From: Buddleja alternifolia
Lineage: Eukaryota; Streptophyta; Magnoliopsida; Lamiales; Scrophulariaceae
Assembly (NCBI GenBank): GCA_019426215.1
Contig: CM033402.1
Coordinates: forward strand, 27,315,102-27,379,101
Direction: 5' to 3'
DNA length: 64,000 nt
Of this stretch, positions 21,749 to 33,787 are shown piece by piece. Every line of letters starts with the position of its first letter. Position 1 is the stretch's first letter. A model generated the notes under the pieces. That model was not told the DNA's origin and ran no database searches. It saw only the letters and a list, made by a program, of their open reading frames with translations. Position numbers and translations under genes: made by a program.

Positions 21749-24700
21749 TTAAGCATTTAGATCAATCATACCTAGTTCACTTCTTAAAGTGAGAAAACGT
21801 TGTTCGTTAAGCGCTTTGGTGAAGATATCTGCCAGTTGCTTTTCTGTATTAATGAAGTGCATGGAGATATCTTTCTTTTGAACATGGTCACGTAGAAAGT
21901 GATAGCGAATGTCAATGTGTTTGGTTCTAGAGTGAAGAACTGGATTTTGAGTCATTGCTAAGGCGCTTTGATTGTCACAATGGATAGGAGTTGGATCTAG
22001 GATTATTCCATAATCTCTAAGTTGTTGCCTCATCCAAAGGATCTGTGCACAACAGCTTCCAGCGGCTACATACTCAGCCTCAGCGGTGGAAGTAGCGATG
22101 GACTGTTGCTTCTTACTATGCCATGAAATTAGTCTATCACCTAGAAATTGACATGTTCCACTAGTACTTTTTCTATCTATTTTGCATCCTGCAAAATCTG
22201 CATCTGAATAACCGATTAGTTCAAAAGGAGAATCCCTAGGATACCATAAGCCCACATTTTGTGTGCCTTTTAGGTACTTAAGGATTCTTTTAGCAGCAAT
22301 TAAGTGTGATTCTCTAGGATCAGCTTGAAATCGTGCACACATGCATACTGAGAACATAATATCGGGTCTACTAGCTGTAAGATAAAGAAGTGATCCAATA
22401 ATACCTCTATAGTTAGTGATATCAATTTTCTTTCCATTATCGTCTCTATCTAGCTTAAGCGTCTGGCTCATTGGAATTTTTGAAGGTGATGCATTTTCCA
22501 TACCAAATTTCTTGATCATATCTCTAGTATATTTAGTTTGATTTATGAATATGCCATTAGGGAGTTGTTTAACTTGTAATCCTAGGAAGAAAGTTAATTC
22601 ACCCATCATGCTCATTTCAAATTGATCTTGCATCATTTTCGAAAATTTCTCACATAGACGCTTATTGGTAGATCCAAATATAATATCATCAACATAAATT
22701 TGAACTAGGAGAATATCTCATTATGGGTAATTTTGAATAACGTTGTGTCAACGCTGCCTTTTGAAAAGCCTTTACCTATAAGGAAGATAGAGAGAGTGTC
22801 ATACCATGCTCGTGGTGCTTGTTTAAGACCATAGAGTGCCTTGTCCAATTTGTAAACCATGCTTTTCCCATGGTTGTTGATGAATCCTGGTGGTTGCTCC
22901 ACATATACTTCTTCTTGGAGTTTACCATTCAGAAATGCACTCTTTACGTCCATTTGATACACTGTAAATTTGTTAAATGCTGCAAACGCTAGAAACATGC
23001 GGATTGCTTCAAGTCGGGCAACTGGAGCGTATGTTTCATCAAAGTCGATGCCCTCTTCTTGACAGTATCCCTGAGCTACGAGTCTGGCTTTGTTTCTAAT
23101 CACAATTCCATTCTCATCCATTTTGTTTCTATAGACCCATCTAGTTCCAATGACCCCTTGGTGGGTTGGTCTTGGTACTAGCGTCCATACCTTATTTCTT
23201 TCAAATTGGTTTAGCTCTTCTTGCATGGCTTCTATCCAACTTGGATCGTTAAGCGCTTCATCCACCTTTTTTGGTTCCATTTGAGATAGGAAGCTTGCAA
23301 ACATGGCCTCATTTATTGTAGCGGCTCTCGTTCTAACGGGTGCTCCAATATCTCCAATAATTAGTTCTGGTGGATGGTCTCTGAGCCATTTTCTGTCTGG
23401 TTGGAACGAGTTAAGAGATTGATCTAACGTTTGATTAAACTGTGTAGGCGCTTGACCAATTCCTTGCGTAGGCGCTTCAGTGTTTGTAGATTGAATTTGC
23501 TCTTGATGAACATACCCTTCATGATCATCAGCGTTTCTTGCAATGTCATCGTTGATGTCTTTACGAGTAGTCTTAGGATTAGGTATAATGATTTCATTAT
23601 CTTCATCAATATCACTATCATCACACAGATTGATTTGTGACGCTTGTTGAGATAAATCTTCAATTCCTGCATCATTAATATTAACCTTACTCGGTTCTTG
23701 GTTAGCATCATCAAACACAACATGAATGGATTCTTCAACCTTCGATTTGATCTTATTTAAGATGCGAAAGCTCTTTCCATTTTTGGCGTATCCTAGAAAG
23801 ATTCCTTCATCTGCTTTAGGATCAAATGTCTTTAGGCTTTGAGAACCATTGTTATGAATGAAACATTTTGAGCCAAATACATGAAAGTATGAAACATTCG
23901 GCTTACGTCCCTTCCATAACTCATATGGAGTCTTTTCATGTTGCTTGTTGATCATACACCGGTTCTGAGTGTAGCAAGCAGTGTTAACAGCTTCGGCCCA
24001 CAACCTTTGAGGCAGCTTGGATTCGGCTAACATAGTCCTAGCGGCTTCTTTAAGCGTTCTGTTCCGCCGTTCAGCAACTCCATTTTGTTGAGGTGTTCTA
24101 GGTGCTGAATACTCATGAAGTATTCCAAAGTCTTTACAAAATTTCTCAACAATATGGTTAGTAAATTCAGTTCCTCTATCACTTCTAATTCTTGTTACTT
24201 TTAGATCTTTTGAGTTTTGTAGTTGACGAATTAGAGAGGTGAGCTTGGCACTAGTTTCATCTTTAGATGCTAGAAATTCTACCCATGTATAGCGTGAAAA
24301 ATCATCAACTATTACTAGTGAATACTTTTTACCACTAACGCTCATGATTTGAATAGGACCAAACAAATCTAAATGTAGTAATTCAAGTATTCGAGAGGTC
24401 GATAGATGAAGCTTCTTCTTAAAGGATGATTTAACTTGTTTACCCATTTGACAAGCATCACATAAGCGATCTTTATTAAAGGAACCTTTAGGTAATCCCT
24501 CTATGAGATTTAGAGATATTAATTGAGAGATTGTTTTGAAATTGAGGTGATTCATTTTTCTGTGCCATAACCAACCTAATTCGTTTTGATTCTTAGCTAC
24601 GAAACATGTAGGGTTGTTATCTAATGTTGAATCCCAATCTACTAAGTATACATTGTTTGTTCTTCTTCCTTTTAATTTGGTAGATCCTGTCTTAACATCG

Positions 24701-24999
24701 ATTATCTCGCACAAGTCACTAGAAAATTTAATTTCAAAGCCTTTATCACAAAATTGACTTATGCTTAGGAGATTATGTTTAAGACCCTCGACATAGTATA
24801 CATCATTGATCATGATGTTCCCCCTATGCATGATACCTATACCTTTAGTTTTACCTTTAGAATTATCACCGAATATAACTTGAGGACCATTGGTTGCACG
24901 ATAGTTGATCAAGAGGTCCTTTGATCCAGTCATGTGTCTCGATGATCCACTATCTATGTACCATACTGAAGCGTAGGTGTTGGCTCTAGGTACCTGCAT
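21749..24999 (-). pseudogene. Pol of element A (PR-INT-RT-RH), one frameshift
   Basis: Copia-type Pol. From the N-terminus: protease [13 protein letters not shown], integrase zinc region (LCDACQMGK), integrase core with HLDLFGP, SDRGTEF and NGVAERRN, reverse transcriptase ([11 protein letters not shown]), then RNase H ([24 protein letters not shown]). A 1-bp deletion near 22718 ends the first frame just before the YVDD region; the rest reads on in another frame to 21749. Copies B and C are open at this place, so this is either a recent lesion or a sequencing error. With it, RT and RNase H would be lost. Confidence 0.9.
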
Positions 25000-25013
25000 T
25001 CAAAAGGGCAGAT

Positions 25014-27217
25014 CTAATTTCCTTTAGGTACCCATTTTCTTTTGGGTCCTTCTTTGTTAGTGACGTGAATTAGATTTTTCGGAACCCATATTTGCCTTAT
25101 CTTCACTACAGGAGAAGGATTGGCCTTCTTGGGTTTCGTTTTGAGTTGCATACTTTTTCTAGATGTATAGAGATATCCTTGATTAATCATAATCGTATTC
25201 ACAATTATCATAGTGTTGATAATATGAACTGGATTGTTTTAGATATGGACGTTTGATTCTGTTTGGTACTGGCTTAGGATGCACTTTTGGTGCGGGACGC
25301 TTAACGTTTGATTCACTGGCAGAAAATATCTCCTTAGCTTTTTGAGCGTTTGGATATATTTTCTTTTGTGAGACGTTCACTTTGGTCTTTCCTTTGCCTG
25401 AGTCAATGTTGACTTTATCATTAACTTTTGTACCAGTATTTGTTGATTCATTCAGCGTTTGTCTGATTAAACTTTCTTCAACAAAGATTACACCTTTTCC
25501 TTTGTTGATTGTTGTAACATTGGACGCTTTGGCTTTAAAACTGATTTTATCAAAACCTAGACCGGTCTTTTCACCAAATGCCCTGGTTACTTTAGTCACA
25601 TTATCTAGCGTTCTAGACGCTTTTGATAATGAGAGATAAGCTGCTCTGATTTGGCAAGTTTAGCGACCATTTCAGCTTCTCTTTTGACTATTATATCAAG
25701 ATCACCTTTTAGCTGAGTAATTTCACTCTCGAGTGATTGGTTTTTCTCAATGCACTGTTGCTGAATTTGCAACTCTGCTTTGAGCGTTAGGTTATCACTT
25801 CTGAGTGCTGAAATAATACGATGGTGATTTTGGAATAATTGGGTGGCATCTTGACAATCTGTATAATATTTCTTTACTTTGTCAAGTAATTCATCATAAG
25901 AGAGAGGATGATACAGATCAGTGGTTACCTCAGATGGTACGTCGTTAGATGCTTCATTTTCTCTTGCCATGAGACAAATGAATGCTGAGTCCTTTGATGG
26001 TTCATCATCGCTGCTTTCATCTGATGATTCCAAGTCCTCTTCAGGCGTATAGAGAGGTTCTGATTCTGCTAGCAAGCCTTGTTGTCTCAGGTTGCTCCTG
26101 AATTGGTTTCTATCCGTGTGATCTTGCTTTGTAGGTTTAGACACATTTGGATATGGGCAATTAACTTGGAAATGCCCTGGTCTCCTGCAGTTGTAACAAA
26201 GATTGGTCTTCATCTTTTGTTCGTTTGTTAATCTTGTGGATCGTTGGTTTAACGCTGCAGGCGCTGAGAGATCTTGCTGAGAAGGAGTTTGATATTGAAT
26301 TGGCGCTAGGGAGGAGGACGCAGGATAGTGAGGCGTTTGATATTGTGGTTGTATTTGAGGAAGCGCTTGATATGAACTTTGTCCTGGGTGCTTAGGACTG
26401 TTTCCCTTCTTTTCATATTTCAGGAATTTCCTGAATCTATTTAGAAGCGCCAGTTCTTCTTCCTCACTTATGTCCGAACCTTTTTCTTTGATAGGTTTTC
26501 CTTTGATTGATGCCATTAGCGCTCCAGATTCGATTACTGGATTACTTACTGCATCACTGGCCGAATTCAGCTCAAACTCAAACGCTTTGAGTTCTGAAAA
26601 AGCATCTTCTGGAGTTAGGCTGTCCAGATTGTTTGATTCTCTCATTGCAGTTGTTTTCATCAGGAATTTGCTTGGAAGACTTCTAAAGATTTTGACCACT
26701 GTTTCTCGATTTTGTAGCTCCATACCCAGAGATGTTAGTTCAGTGACAAGGGCTGTAAACCTCATGTCTAATTGCTCTAGCGTCTCATTAGGTAGCATCT
26801 TGAAGCCGTTGAATTTTTCTTTGGCAATTGATAATTTGTTTTCCTTTATTTGTGCTGAGCCCCCACAAATAGTAGCCAACTTATCCCAAATTTCTTTAGT
26901 TGTATTGCATGATTTGACTTTGTTGAATAAGTTGTCATTGTCACCAATGGCTGTGTATAATGCATTCGACCGACATTGTCCAGATTGGCTCGTCGACGCT
27001 CATCGGTGGACCATTCTTGTTTGGGCTTCTCCACATACCCGTCAGGTGTTTCTCCTGTGGCTTCGGGCGCTCTGGTGATAACTTTGTATATTTTGATTGG
27101 CCCATCTGAAATGATATCGCACATTTCATCATCACATGAACACAAATAAGTAAACGCTTTGACCTTCCAAGAGTCATAATTTGACTCGGTCAACTTGGGA
27201 ACTTTAGAAAATGCCAT
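25014..27217 (-). pseudogene. Gag of element A, three frameshifts
   Basis: Begins MAFSKVPKLTESNYDSWKVK at 27217. Compared with B and C it has a 1-bp deletion near 26964, a 2-bp deletion near 25627 and an 8-bp deletion near 25190, giving four overlapping pieces. The zinc knuckle CYNCRRPGHFQVNC and the coiled-coil C-terminal part are still recognisable. Gag would bind the genomic RNA and build the particle; this copy cannot as sequenced. Stop and the 14-nt gap to pol are the same as in B and C. Confidence 0.9.
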
Positions 27218-27313
27218 GAAGAATTTTTTAAAGTAATTTTGAAGCGACTATATTAAAAAGATGGATCTGAACAAGCAGTTACGCTTGGAAACGCTTAGGT
27301 TTCAACTTCAACC

Positions 27314-27325
27314 GCTCTGATACCA
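27314..27325 (-). other. Primer binding site of element A
   Basis: Sense strand TGGTATCAGAGC two bases after the 5' LTR, complementary to the 3' end of plant initiator tRNA-Met. It is half of a 10-bp stem with the LTR end (27320-27346). Confidence 0.85.
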
Positions 27326-27327
27326 CT

Positions 27328-29081
27328 TGTTGGTCCCAAGTGGTATACGAAAGGGTCTAGAAGGGGGGGGGGTTGAATAGACCCTGAAGTCTTTTTCGAC
27401 TTCTTAAAAATTCGTATCACTTTGAAATATTTGAACGCTTGACAAGTTTAAGCGCTGGATGTGGCGCTTGAGAAACGTTAACTTAGACTTGGTGATTTCA
27501 ACGCTTACCAAAGTAGGGCAGAGTTTAGTCACTAAATCAGGGTTAGCACAGCGGAAATGTTTTATAGCTTAGCGTTCGTTTTAACCAATTAGTCGCTTAT
27601 TAGTTTTAAATGCCTTTTCAAGATATAATATGACAGTATAATGTAAGACAATAAAACAGTAAATGACACAAAATATTTGTAAGGTTCACTGGGTGATGTA
27701 ATCCCAGCTACGTCCTTCTTCTCCTTTTATCAGGGAGGTTTTTTTCCACTATGATGATTATCGAAGAGTCACACAGAGACTTCTACAAGATAGAGGGAGA
27801 TTGGATATGATCTTGGAACTCCTTGGTCACACAGATTTCAGCTCCACTAAAGATCTTCTATTCCCTTGCTTCTTTCACTCAGAAATGGTGCAAGTTACTT
27901 TTGATCTCGGAACTCCTTGATCACACAGATTTCAGCTCCAATAGAGATCAACTTCAACAAGCTTCTTTTACACAAAAATACTGCTTGCAAGTCAACCAGC
28001 TTTCTCACTCAGATGAAAGGTGTTGATGGTTTTGGTCACGGGTTTGTTTGTTTTTTGGAAAGTTCAAACAACTTGAGGATATCTCAATGGTAGTATATGT
28101 TCTTCTTAAAAAGAGATTTGAGATATGGGTGACTGTCTCTAGAATATTTGTAAAAGCTTATATGAATATTTGGCTATGATTTTTAGTAAGCTTTTCTTTC
28201 AACAAGGTAGGTATTTTTGTGTGTGTCACTTTCTCATAATCTTACTTGTTTGTTGAAAGAGCTATTTATAAGGTATTGGTGGTTTTTGTCCGTTTGACTC
28301 GGTTGGAGTCTCGTTTCCCCAAACATTCCTTGAGTTCAGACATTTCTAACTTTGGGTATATTTAATTGGTTGGGCATGGTCTTGGTTTCATAAACCTGAC
28401 AGTCTAGGTCAAAGATATGGCTTGCCCATAAGTTATAGTGCTTATATTTTAATAGCACTTATCCGACTTTTAATGCATCTTGTTTTATTTCCGTTGGAAA
28501 TAATTCGTCCGTTTGATTCATGCATTTTTTAAGTCTTTGGATGGTTTTGGGTCTAAAAATTTTTTAGGTTACGTTCTTTGTAGGTTGTGTTGGTTTAACC
28601 TTTTATTTGGACGCTTGCTGAAGAGAATAGTTATTCTTGTGTATCAGACGCTTGGACTGATCCTGACTTTCTTTTCTTTATTTCAGACGCTTACTCTTCA
28701 ATCTTGTCTTGATGGTCTCACTGAAAATTTCGTCATTTCACTTGATGTTGAGTATTCGGCCTGAGTTATCCATTCGTAGTTTGAGCACTGGGATAATTCC
28801 TAAAGCGTTTGATAGACGCTTCAAGATATCTTTATCCATTGTAGCTTTAGACGCTTGATCTTCACCTTCATCACTTGGTAGACTCACCCAGAATTTTTCT
28901 AAGTGTTTTAGTGTCACATACTTAGTCTAAGGAATTCTACAAAGATAAATACTATAAGCCTAAGATAAATAAGCTTTCAGGTACTTATACATAACATTCT
29001 ATGAAAGCTTTCACACTTTTCGGAGTCTAACAGAAAGTCCTATTTGTCATCATCAAAACATCTAATATGAAATTCCTAACA
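27328..29081 (-). mobile_element. 5' LTR of element A
   Basis: 1754 bp, nearly identical to 14815-16565. TATA box (TATTTATA on +) at 28263-28270; the 10-G run near the U5 end is at 27363-27372. It drives the genomic transcript toward the left. Confidence 0.93.
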
Positions 29082-29147
29082 AATATTAAATCCAAAAAAT
29101 ATAAAATTCATACTTCAATCATAACATTAAATTTCTCATATTTTAAC
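29082..29147. repeat. 66-bp direct repeat, right copy, flanking element A
   Basis: Partner of 14749-14814. It continues without a break into the leader and primer site of element D at 29219-29231, so it is native D sequence and the left copy is either the other half of D or a duplication. Confidence 0.9.
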
Positions 29148-29218
29148 ATGCTATAAAATACGAAAAACTAAAAACACATATAGATCAAATCCAAAGTTGA
29201 ATATGGATATTAGAGATT

Positions 29219-29231
29219 GGCTCTAATACCA
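29219..29231 (-). other. Primer binding site of element D
   Basis: Sense strand TGGTATTAGAGCC, one base after the LTR end, one mismatch from the usual initiator tRNA-Met site TGGTATCAGAGCC. It shows that this LTR is the 5' one and gives the orientation. Confidence 0.75.
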
Positions 29232-29232
29232 C

Positions 29233-32200
29233 TGTTGGGGAACGAGTATATAAAAATGCAGTGGAAGAATTAAAAATCCCAAGTTGTGGTTCATCTCTGA
29301 TTCTCCATATTCAAACTTAGAGGAAGAAAACTTACATGTTTTTCCTTATAGTATTTCAAAAATCTGACCCGAGCAGCAAATTTATCACTACCTCTATAGC
29401 CTCGCGCCGGAATCCAAAACAGAAATCCTCCTGCTTTCTTCACTGTAGTGCACGGCTAAGAGAGAGGATGAGGGGAGAGAGTTTTTGACAGAGTTCTTTC
29501 TTTTTCTCTGTGAAAAAAGAGGCTAGGTTTTTTAATTCCTTTTAAGTTGTATATAAATACACTATTTAAGAGTTACAAAACCCTTGAAAACCAAGGCATA
29601 GGGCGTCCATGTTTGACGCCCATTCTAGCCGTGTGCTAGTCTTCGGGCTAGTGCACTACTTGGTTTCAATTTTAATTCAATTCTATTTATTTAATATACT
29701 TATACAATAATTAATTAAATTAATTAATTAATTAAAACATAATTAATTCCTCCAAGAAATTAATTAATTAATCATATCATCAAATGATAAATTACTTATT
29801 TAATAATAATAATCGATATCCAATACCAAAAAGCTCTTTTAGTCAAAATAGTTTTTACCTTTGTAATTCTTTTAAGCGCGACTCTTTAGGTTCATCTCAA
29901 AAGGCAATTGGGAGGAAACGAAAAGGATGTGAGTAACACTTAGCCAGTCTAGTGGCTCACATTGTAACCCAATTGAGAACGAATGATTAGAATCATTCCA
30001 AACCTTTTCTATTGCGAATACCGTACGAGTATAAACCTTTTATTTTTATATCCCAGTCAAGTAAGAGTCACATTTCAGTCAAACTCACAGTACTTGACTT
30101 TATGCTTAAGCACATAACGAGTCGAGGTCAATAAGGTTACTCTTGTGTCCAACACTTGTAATCTCTATCGCTTTGGCCAAAGACTTTTGACCTCATTTAT
30201 TCATGACGGCATAGGATTATTGTGTTGAGGAAAAAATCACCAAACGCAGCGGAAAACGAAATTTAAAATTTTATGGTTTTTCCCCATTAGCCGGATCAAT
30301 CCCGTGGTTAATTCAGATGTATGTATAATCGGGTAAAACTAACATTACCCGTTGTAGCGAAGTGGTTGATTATTTCCACGAATTTGAATTCTTCAATTCT
30401 TCGCGATAAATCTCCAAATGAATAAATCTTGATCCGAGCAGTCCAATTGTTCTGCCTCTAAATCGTCTCGCCGAAAAAACTTGATGTGTGAGACCGACAA
30501 CTAGATGTGGAGAGAGGGAGAGAAATTTTTCTTGTGGCTTAAGTCAAAGTGAACTCTTAACCTAGGTATTAACTAAAGTGATATATTTATATCACTTAAG
30601 TTAATGACTTGGGCTCAATTTAGCCCATAATGGGCGCCTCTTGGCCGCCCCTTATAGGCCTTGGTGCACCAATTGGTGCTCCAATTTGAGTTAGGTTCAA
30701 TACACTATTTAATTAATTAATTCAATCCAATTAATTAATCTAATTAAATAATACATGGGTTTAATTAATTTTATTTCTTCTTCAAGAAATAATATATTAA
30801 TTAAACTATAAATGAATTAACTTATTTCTTCAAATAATTAATTCTATTTAATTAATTTTAAGTATCCAATACTTAAAATATTACCACATGAAATATTTCT
30901 ATTTTCCAATTGATTTTTCCTTTTTAAGCGTGACTCTTTAGGTTCATCTATATTGGGCAATGGGAGGACTTCATTGAATATGTGACCCACCTAGCCAGTC
31001 AAGTGTTCCATATTTTAACCCAAATAAGATGAAATGATTAGATCATTATTAACCTTTCCTTTGTAAATACCATGTGAATATAAACTCTTCGTTTCTTTAT
31101 CCCGATCAAGTGAGAGTCATGATTTTTAGTCAAACTCACTTACTTGATACTATGCTTTATTTATAACAAGCTCAGATCATTTAATGCTTTGACCAAAGAT
31201 TTTAGGATCTAGCTTACTTATAAATGCATAGGACAATTCCTTGTTCACTTACGAGGGAACGAGTCTCATCTTCGATATCAGTTAAGACTACTATTTGCCC
31301 CTTAGGTTACAGTTTGAGGTTGACCCCACCAAAGGGTGAATTAGGCCTAACTACTCTAATGACGAACCTAATGTCGCAAGCATATCTTCAACTCAATTCC
31401 TCAAGTCTAAAGTTCAGACACACCTATTACAATTGATCAATTCTGTCATTGACTGTTAAAGAGTGAAAACCCATACGACAGAATCGATACGAGTCATGTC
31501 TGAGTGCCACTATCTCCATCAGTGCACCTATGATATGAATCCTTCACTACTTCCTAGTGATTGATGGGCACCTTTCTCGCCAAAGATTCATATCATACAA
31601 GTCTTCATGATTTACAACGCCCAATTGGAAATCATTGACTTGCAGACTATTTTAGTACACAAGTATAAAACCCCTCTAGTGCCTGAGAGAGTTTACTCTT
31701 GTGTTCATGGACTTATAGTTGATTTACAATAAATAAATGCCAATTCGAAAGTAAACAACTAATTGCCTTTTTATTGATAGAAAGATAAATAATTACATAT
31801 TAATAATGTCCTTTGATTTACTAATCCTCTAGTGTCATTGGAGGACATTAACCCTAACAATTTGCTCATTCACTTATGAGAGAATAAATTGCAATTTTGC
31901 AAATCAGTTAAGACTACTACGTATCTATCAAGTTGCATTTTGAGGTTGACTCCACCAATGGGTGAATTGAGTCTAACTACTCTAATGATGAACTTGATAT
32001 CACAAGTATATCTTCAACGTGATTTCTCAGGTCTAAGGTTCAGGTGTACCTATCACAATTTATCAGTTCCATCATTGAGTGAAACCCATTTGACAGAACC
32101 TATGTGAGTCGTGTTTGAACAAATCAGTCAAACTGAGATGTCTATGATATAAGCTTCCACTACCACCTAGTGTTCGACCAGCACTTTCATGTCAAAGCTC

Positions 32201-32479
32201 ATGCCATACAAGTCTTATTTGTTCTTGATGTCCAGTCAGGACTTTCTTTGACCTGGGAACTATTTAGACACTAAGTACCGAATCCTTCTAGTGCTATTCT
32301 CCCTAACCCGTAGGGAGTAGAAGGTCCGCCTTAATGTCATGGACTTTCAGTTGTTTATTTTATCTTACAAATGCCAATAAGAAAACAACTCAAACGCCTT
32401 TATTTAAAAAATGTTTAATTACAATGAATATGCCATATACATTCTATCATCTATGGTATTTGAGCGCATAACACCAACA
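29233..32479 (-). mobile_element. 5' LTR of element D, split by a nested LTR
   Basis: Sense strand starts TGTTGGTGTTATGCGC at 32479 and ends CTCGTTCCCCAACA at 29233. Without the 1637-bp insertion at 30223-31859 and a ~5-bp duplication it is about 1605 bp. The split is evident because 31860-32230 aligns with 31236-31620 inside the nested LTR. Confidence 0.8.
30223..31859 (-). mobile_element. Solo copia LTR nested in the LTR of D
   Basis: Sense strand starts TGTTAGGGTTAATGTCCTCC at 31859 and ends TTTTTTCCTCAACA at 30223. 1637 bp, same family as its host LTR. No primer site, ORF or polypurine tract adjoins it; both flanks are the host LTR. The flanks TATTG (30218-30222) and ATTTG (31860-31864) may be a decayed target duplication. 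It holds a perfect 14-bp palindrome GCACCAATTGGTGC at 30666-30679. Confidence 0.8.
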
Positions 32480-33194
32480 ACAAGAGCAATGTAGCTCCCA
32501 TCTATGGGGCTTGAATATGCTTATGAATCGTGTTTTCTTTTGATAGTGTTGCGTACTTTTCTGCATGTATTTATGTGTATACAAGTATCATAGATAGCTT
32601 AGACTAGCAGATATGATACTTACTTGTTTGGTATTTTGATGTGTAGTGAAAATTTTATCAAATCCAATGTATATTTCCCTATTTTATGAATCACAAGTTT
32701 GCATGCTTGCCCAGATTTGGGTCTTTTTTATCATATTTACTCCATGAACTTATGTTAAGTACATAATAAAGCTATATAATGTGGTTGCACCAACTGGTCA
32801 GCAAATGATAATGAGTATATTCAAACAAAACAGTGTTACTTGTACGGTACCTCTTTTTATCAAGATCGAGTTAGGTCAGCCCACTGAAAATCACGCTGAA
32901 TTAAGTTGCTAAGAAGACAAACTGAACTATGTCCCTGAAAAATGGACTGTGTATCTCCCTGCCATCATATATATTATACAACAAAGCTGCATCTTTTTAG
33001 CTAGGCAGCAATAAGGTGTAATTTTGGTGTTATGCATGAAATTGTTTACACTTACATTTTTGACATTTTTACAGTCCTTATGTCTCCCTTTATCCTCCTC
33101 TCTGTACCACATATATATTCATCGTGGGCTGGCATCTGGCTAGTATGCTACCGTGGCATCCTTTCTTAGTCTTCTATTTGATCCTAATTTCCTG
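32480..33194. other. Unassigned non-coding DNA
   Basis: About 700 bp to the right of element D. I see no ORF, repeat or RNA gene I can support. Base composition is less AT-rich than the element interiors. It could be part of the Tat-like element to its right or host intergenic or intronic DNA. Confidence 0.4.
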
Positions 33195-33361
33195 CCTTAA
33201 TTCTTCATGGAGTGTGAATAGACTGGAGTCTTATCCTATCCTGAGATGTGGACCAGAGTCACACCCTCCTAACCTTATTTCTCCATGGAGTTTGAATGGA
33301 CCGTTGTCCATCCTATCCTGAGAAGTAGACTAGAGTCACACCCTCCTATCCTTATCTCTCC
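33195..33361 (-). repeat. ~78-bp tandem repeat
   Basis: Two full units start at 33195 and 33273 and a third begins at 33350. They share CATGGAGT, TCCTATCCTGAGA and AGAGTCACACCCTCCTA. On the - strand the array lies 3' of the integrase remnant; tandem repeats in the 3' untranslated region are common in Tat-type elements, which would fit. Confidence 0.75.
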
Positions 33362-33787
33362 AAAAGATTCCTTATATCTTCGTTTATGAGTCCGGAGACT
33401 ATATGACCACCCTTATTTTTTCTTGGTGTAGTGGCCTCAAACTATGCACTCGAAATATTGCCTAAGTGTTGGACCAGGCTTTTCCCACCTTTGTATTCCT
33501 AACCTCCGACTACCCGTTCGTCCATCAACTCTCCCTTAACTTCTTTTTTGAATGCGAGATGCTTATGTGTGCATTTATTCGTGAAAAAAAGATAGAAACA
33601 TGTAAAGGGAAAACATAAACTTTCTTGATACTTAGCTCATTCTGTAATTTATCACCCTGCAAAGTAGGTTCATATTCATCTTGAAATAGACATTCAAAAA
33701 TTACAATATCCAAATTATTCATGAGAATCAACAAAACATGTAAAATAACTGGGGAAAAGTTTCTAGAGGTAAAAAGTTCTTCACATT

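Larger units (their letters stand above)
14815..29081 (-). mobile_element. SIRE-like Ty1/copia element A (full length, 14.27 kb)
   Basis: Reverse-strand order from the right: 5' LTR 27328-29081, primer site 27314-27325, gag, pol, non-coding spacer, ORF3, polypurine tract 16566-16579, 3' LTR 14815-16565. The LTR start TGTTAGGAATTTCATATTAG, the GATGATG(A/G)CAA context near both LTR start and PPT, and an extra ORF after pol match the SIRE lineage of Ty1/copia as I know it. The two LTRs differ at only about seven places that I can find (roughly three substitutions, the rest 1-2 bp indels), so insertion was recent. Despite this, gag, pol and ORF3 carry frameshifts, nearly all small deletions. Confidence 0.93.
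29148..32479 (-). mobile_element. Reverse-strand copia element D: leader and 5' LTR
   Basis: Sense-strand order from the right: LTR 29233-32479 (interrupted by a nested solo LTR), primer site, and a short leader. The other end of D continues left of element A (12998-14748) and perhaps beyond the window. The LTR resembles that of copia E: shared GACTCTTTAGGTTC, CAATTGGGAGGA-type and ACCGTACGAGTATAAACC segments in opposite orientation. Confidence 0.75.

Noticed and set aside
31224..32107. 70- and 72-codon similar frames on the + strand
   Set aside because: They are antisense to the copia LTRs and similar only because the two LTRs are homologous.
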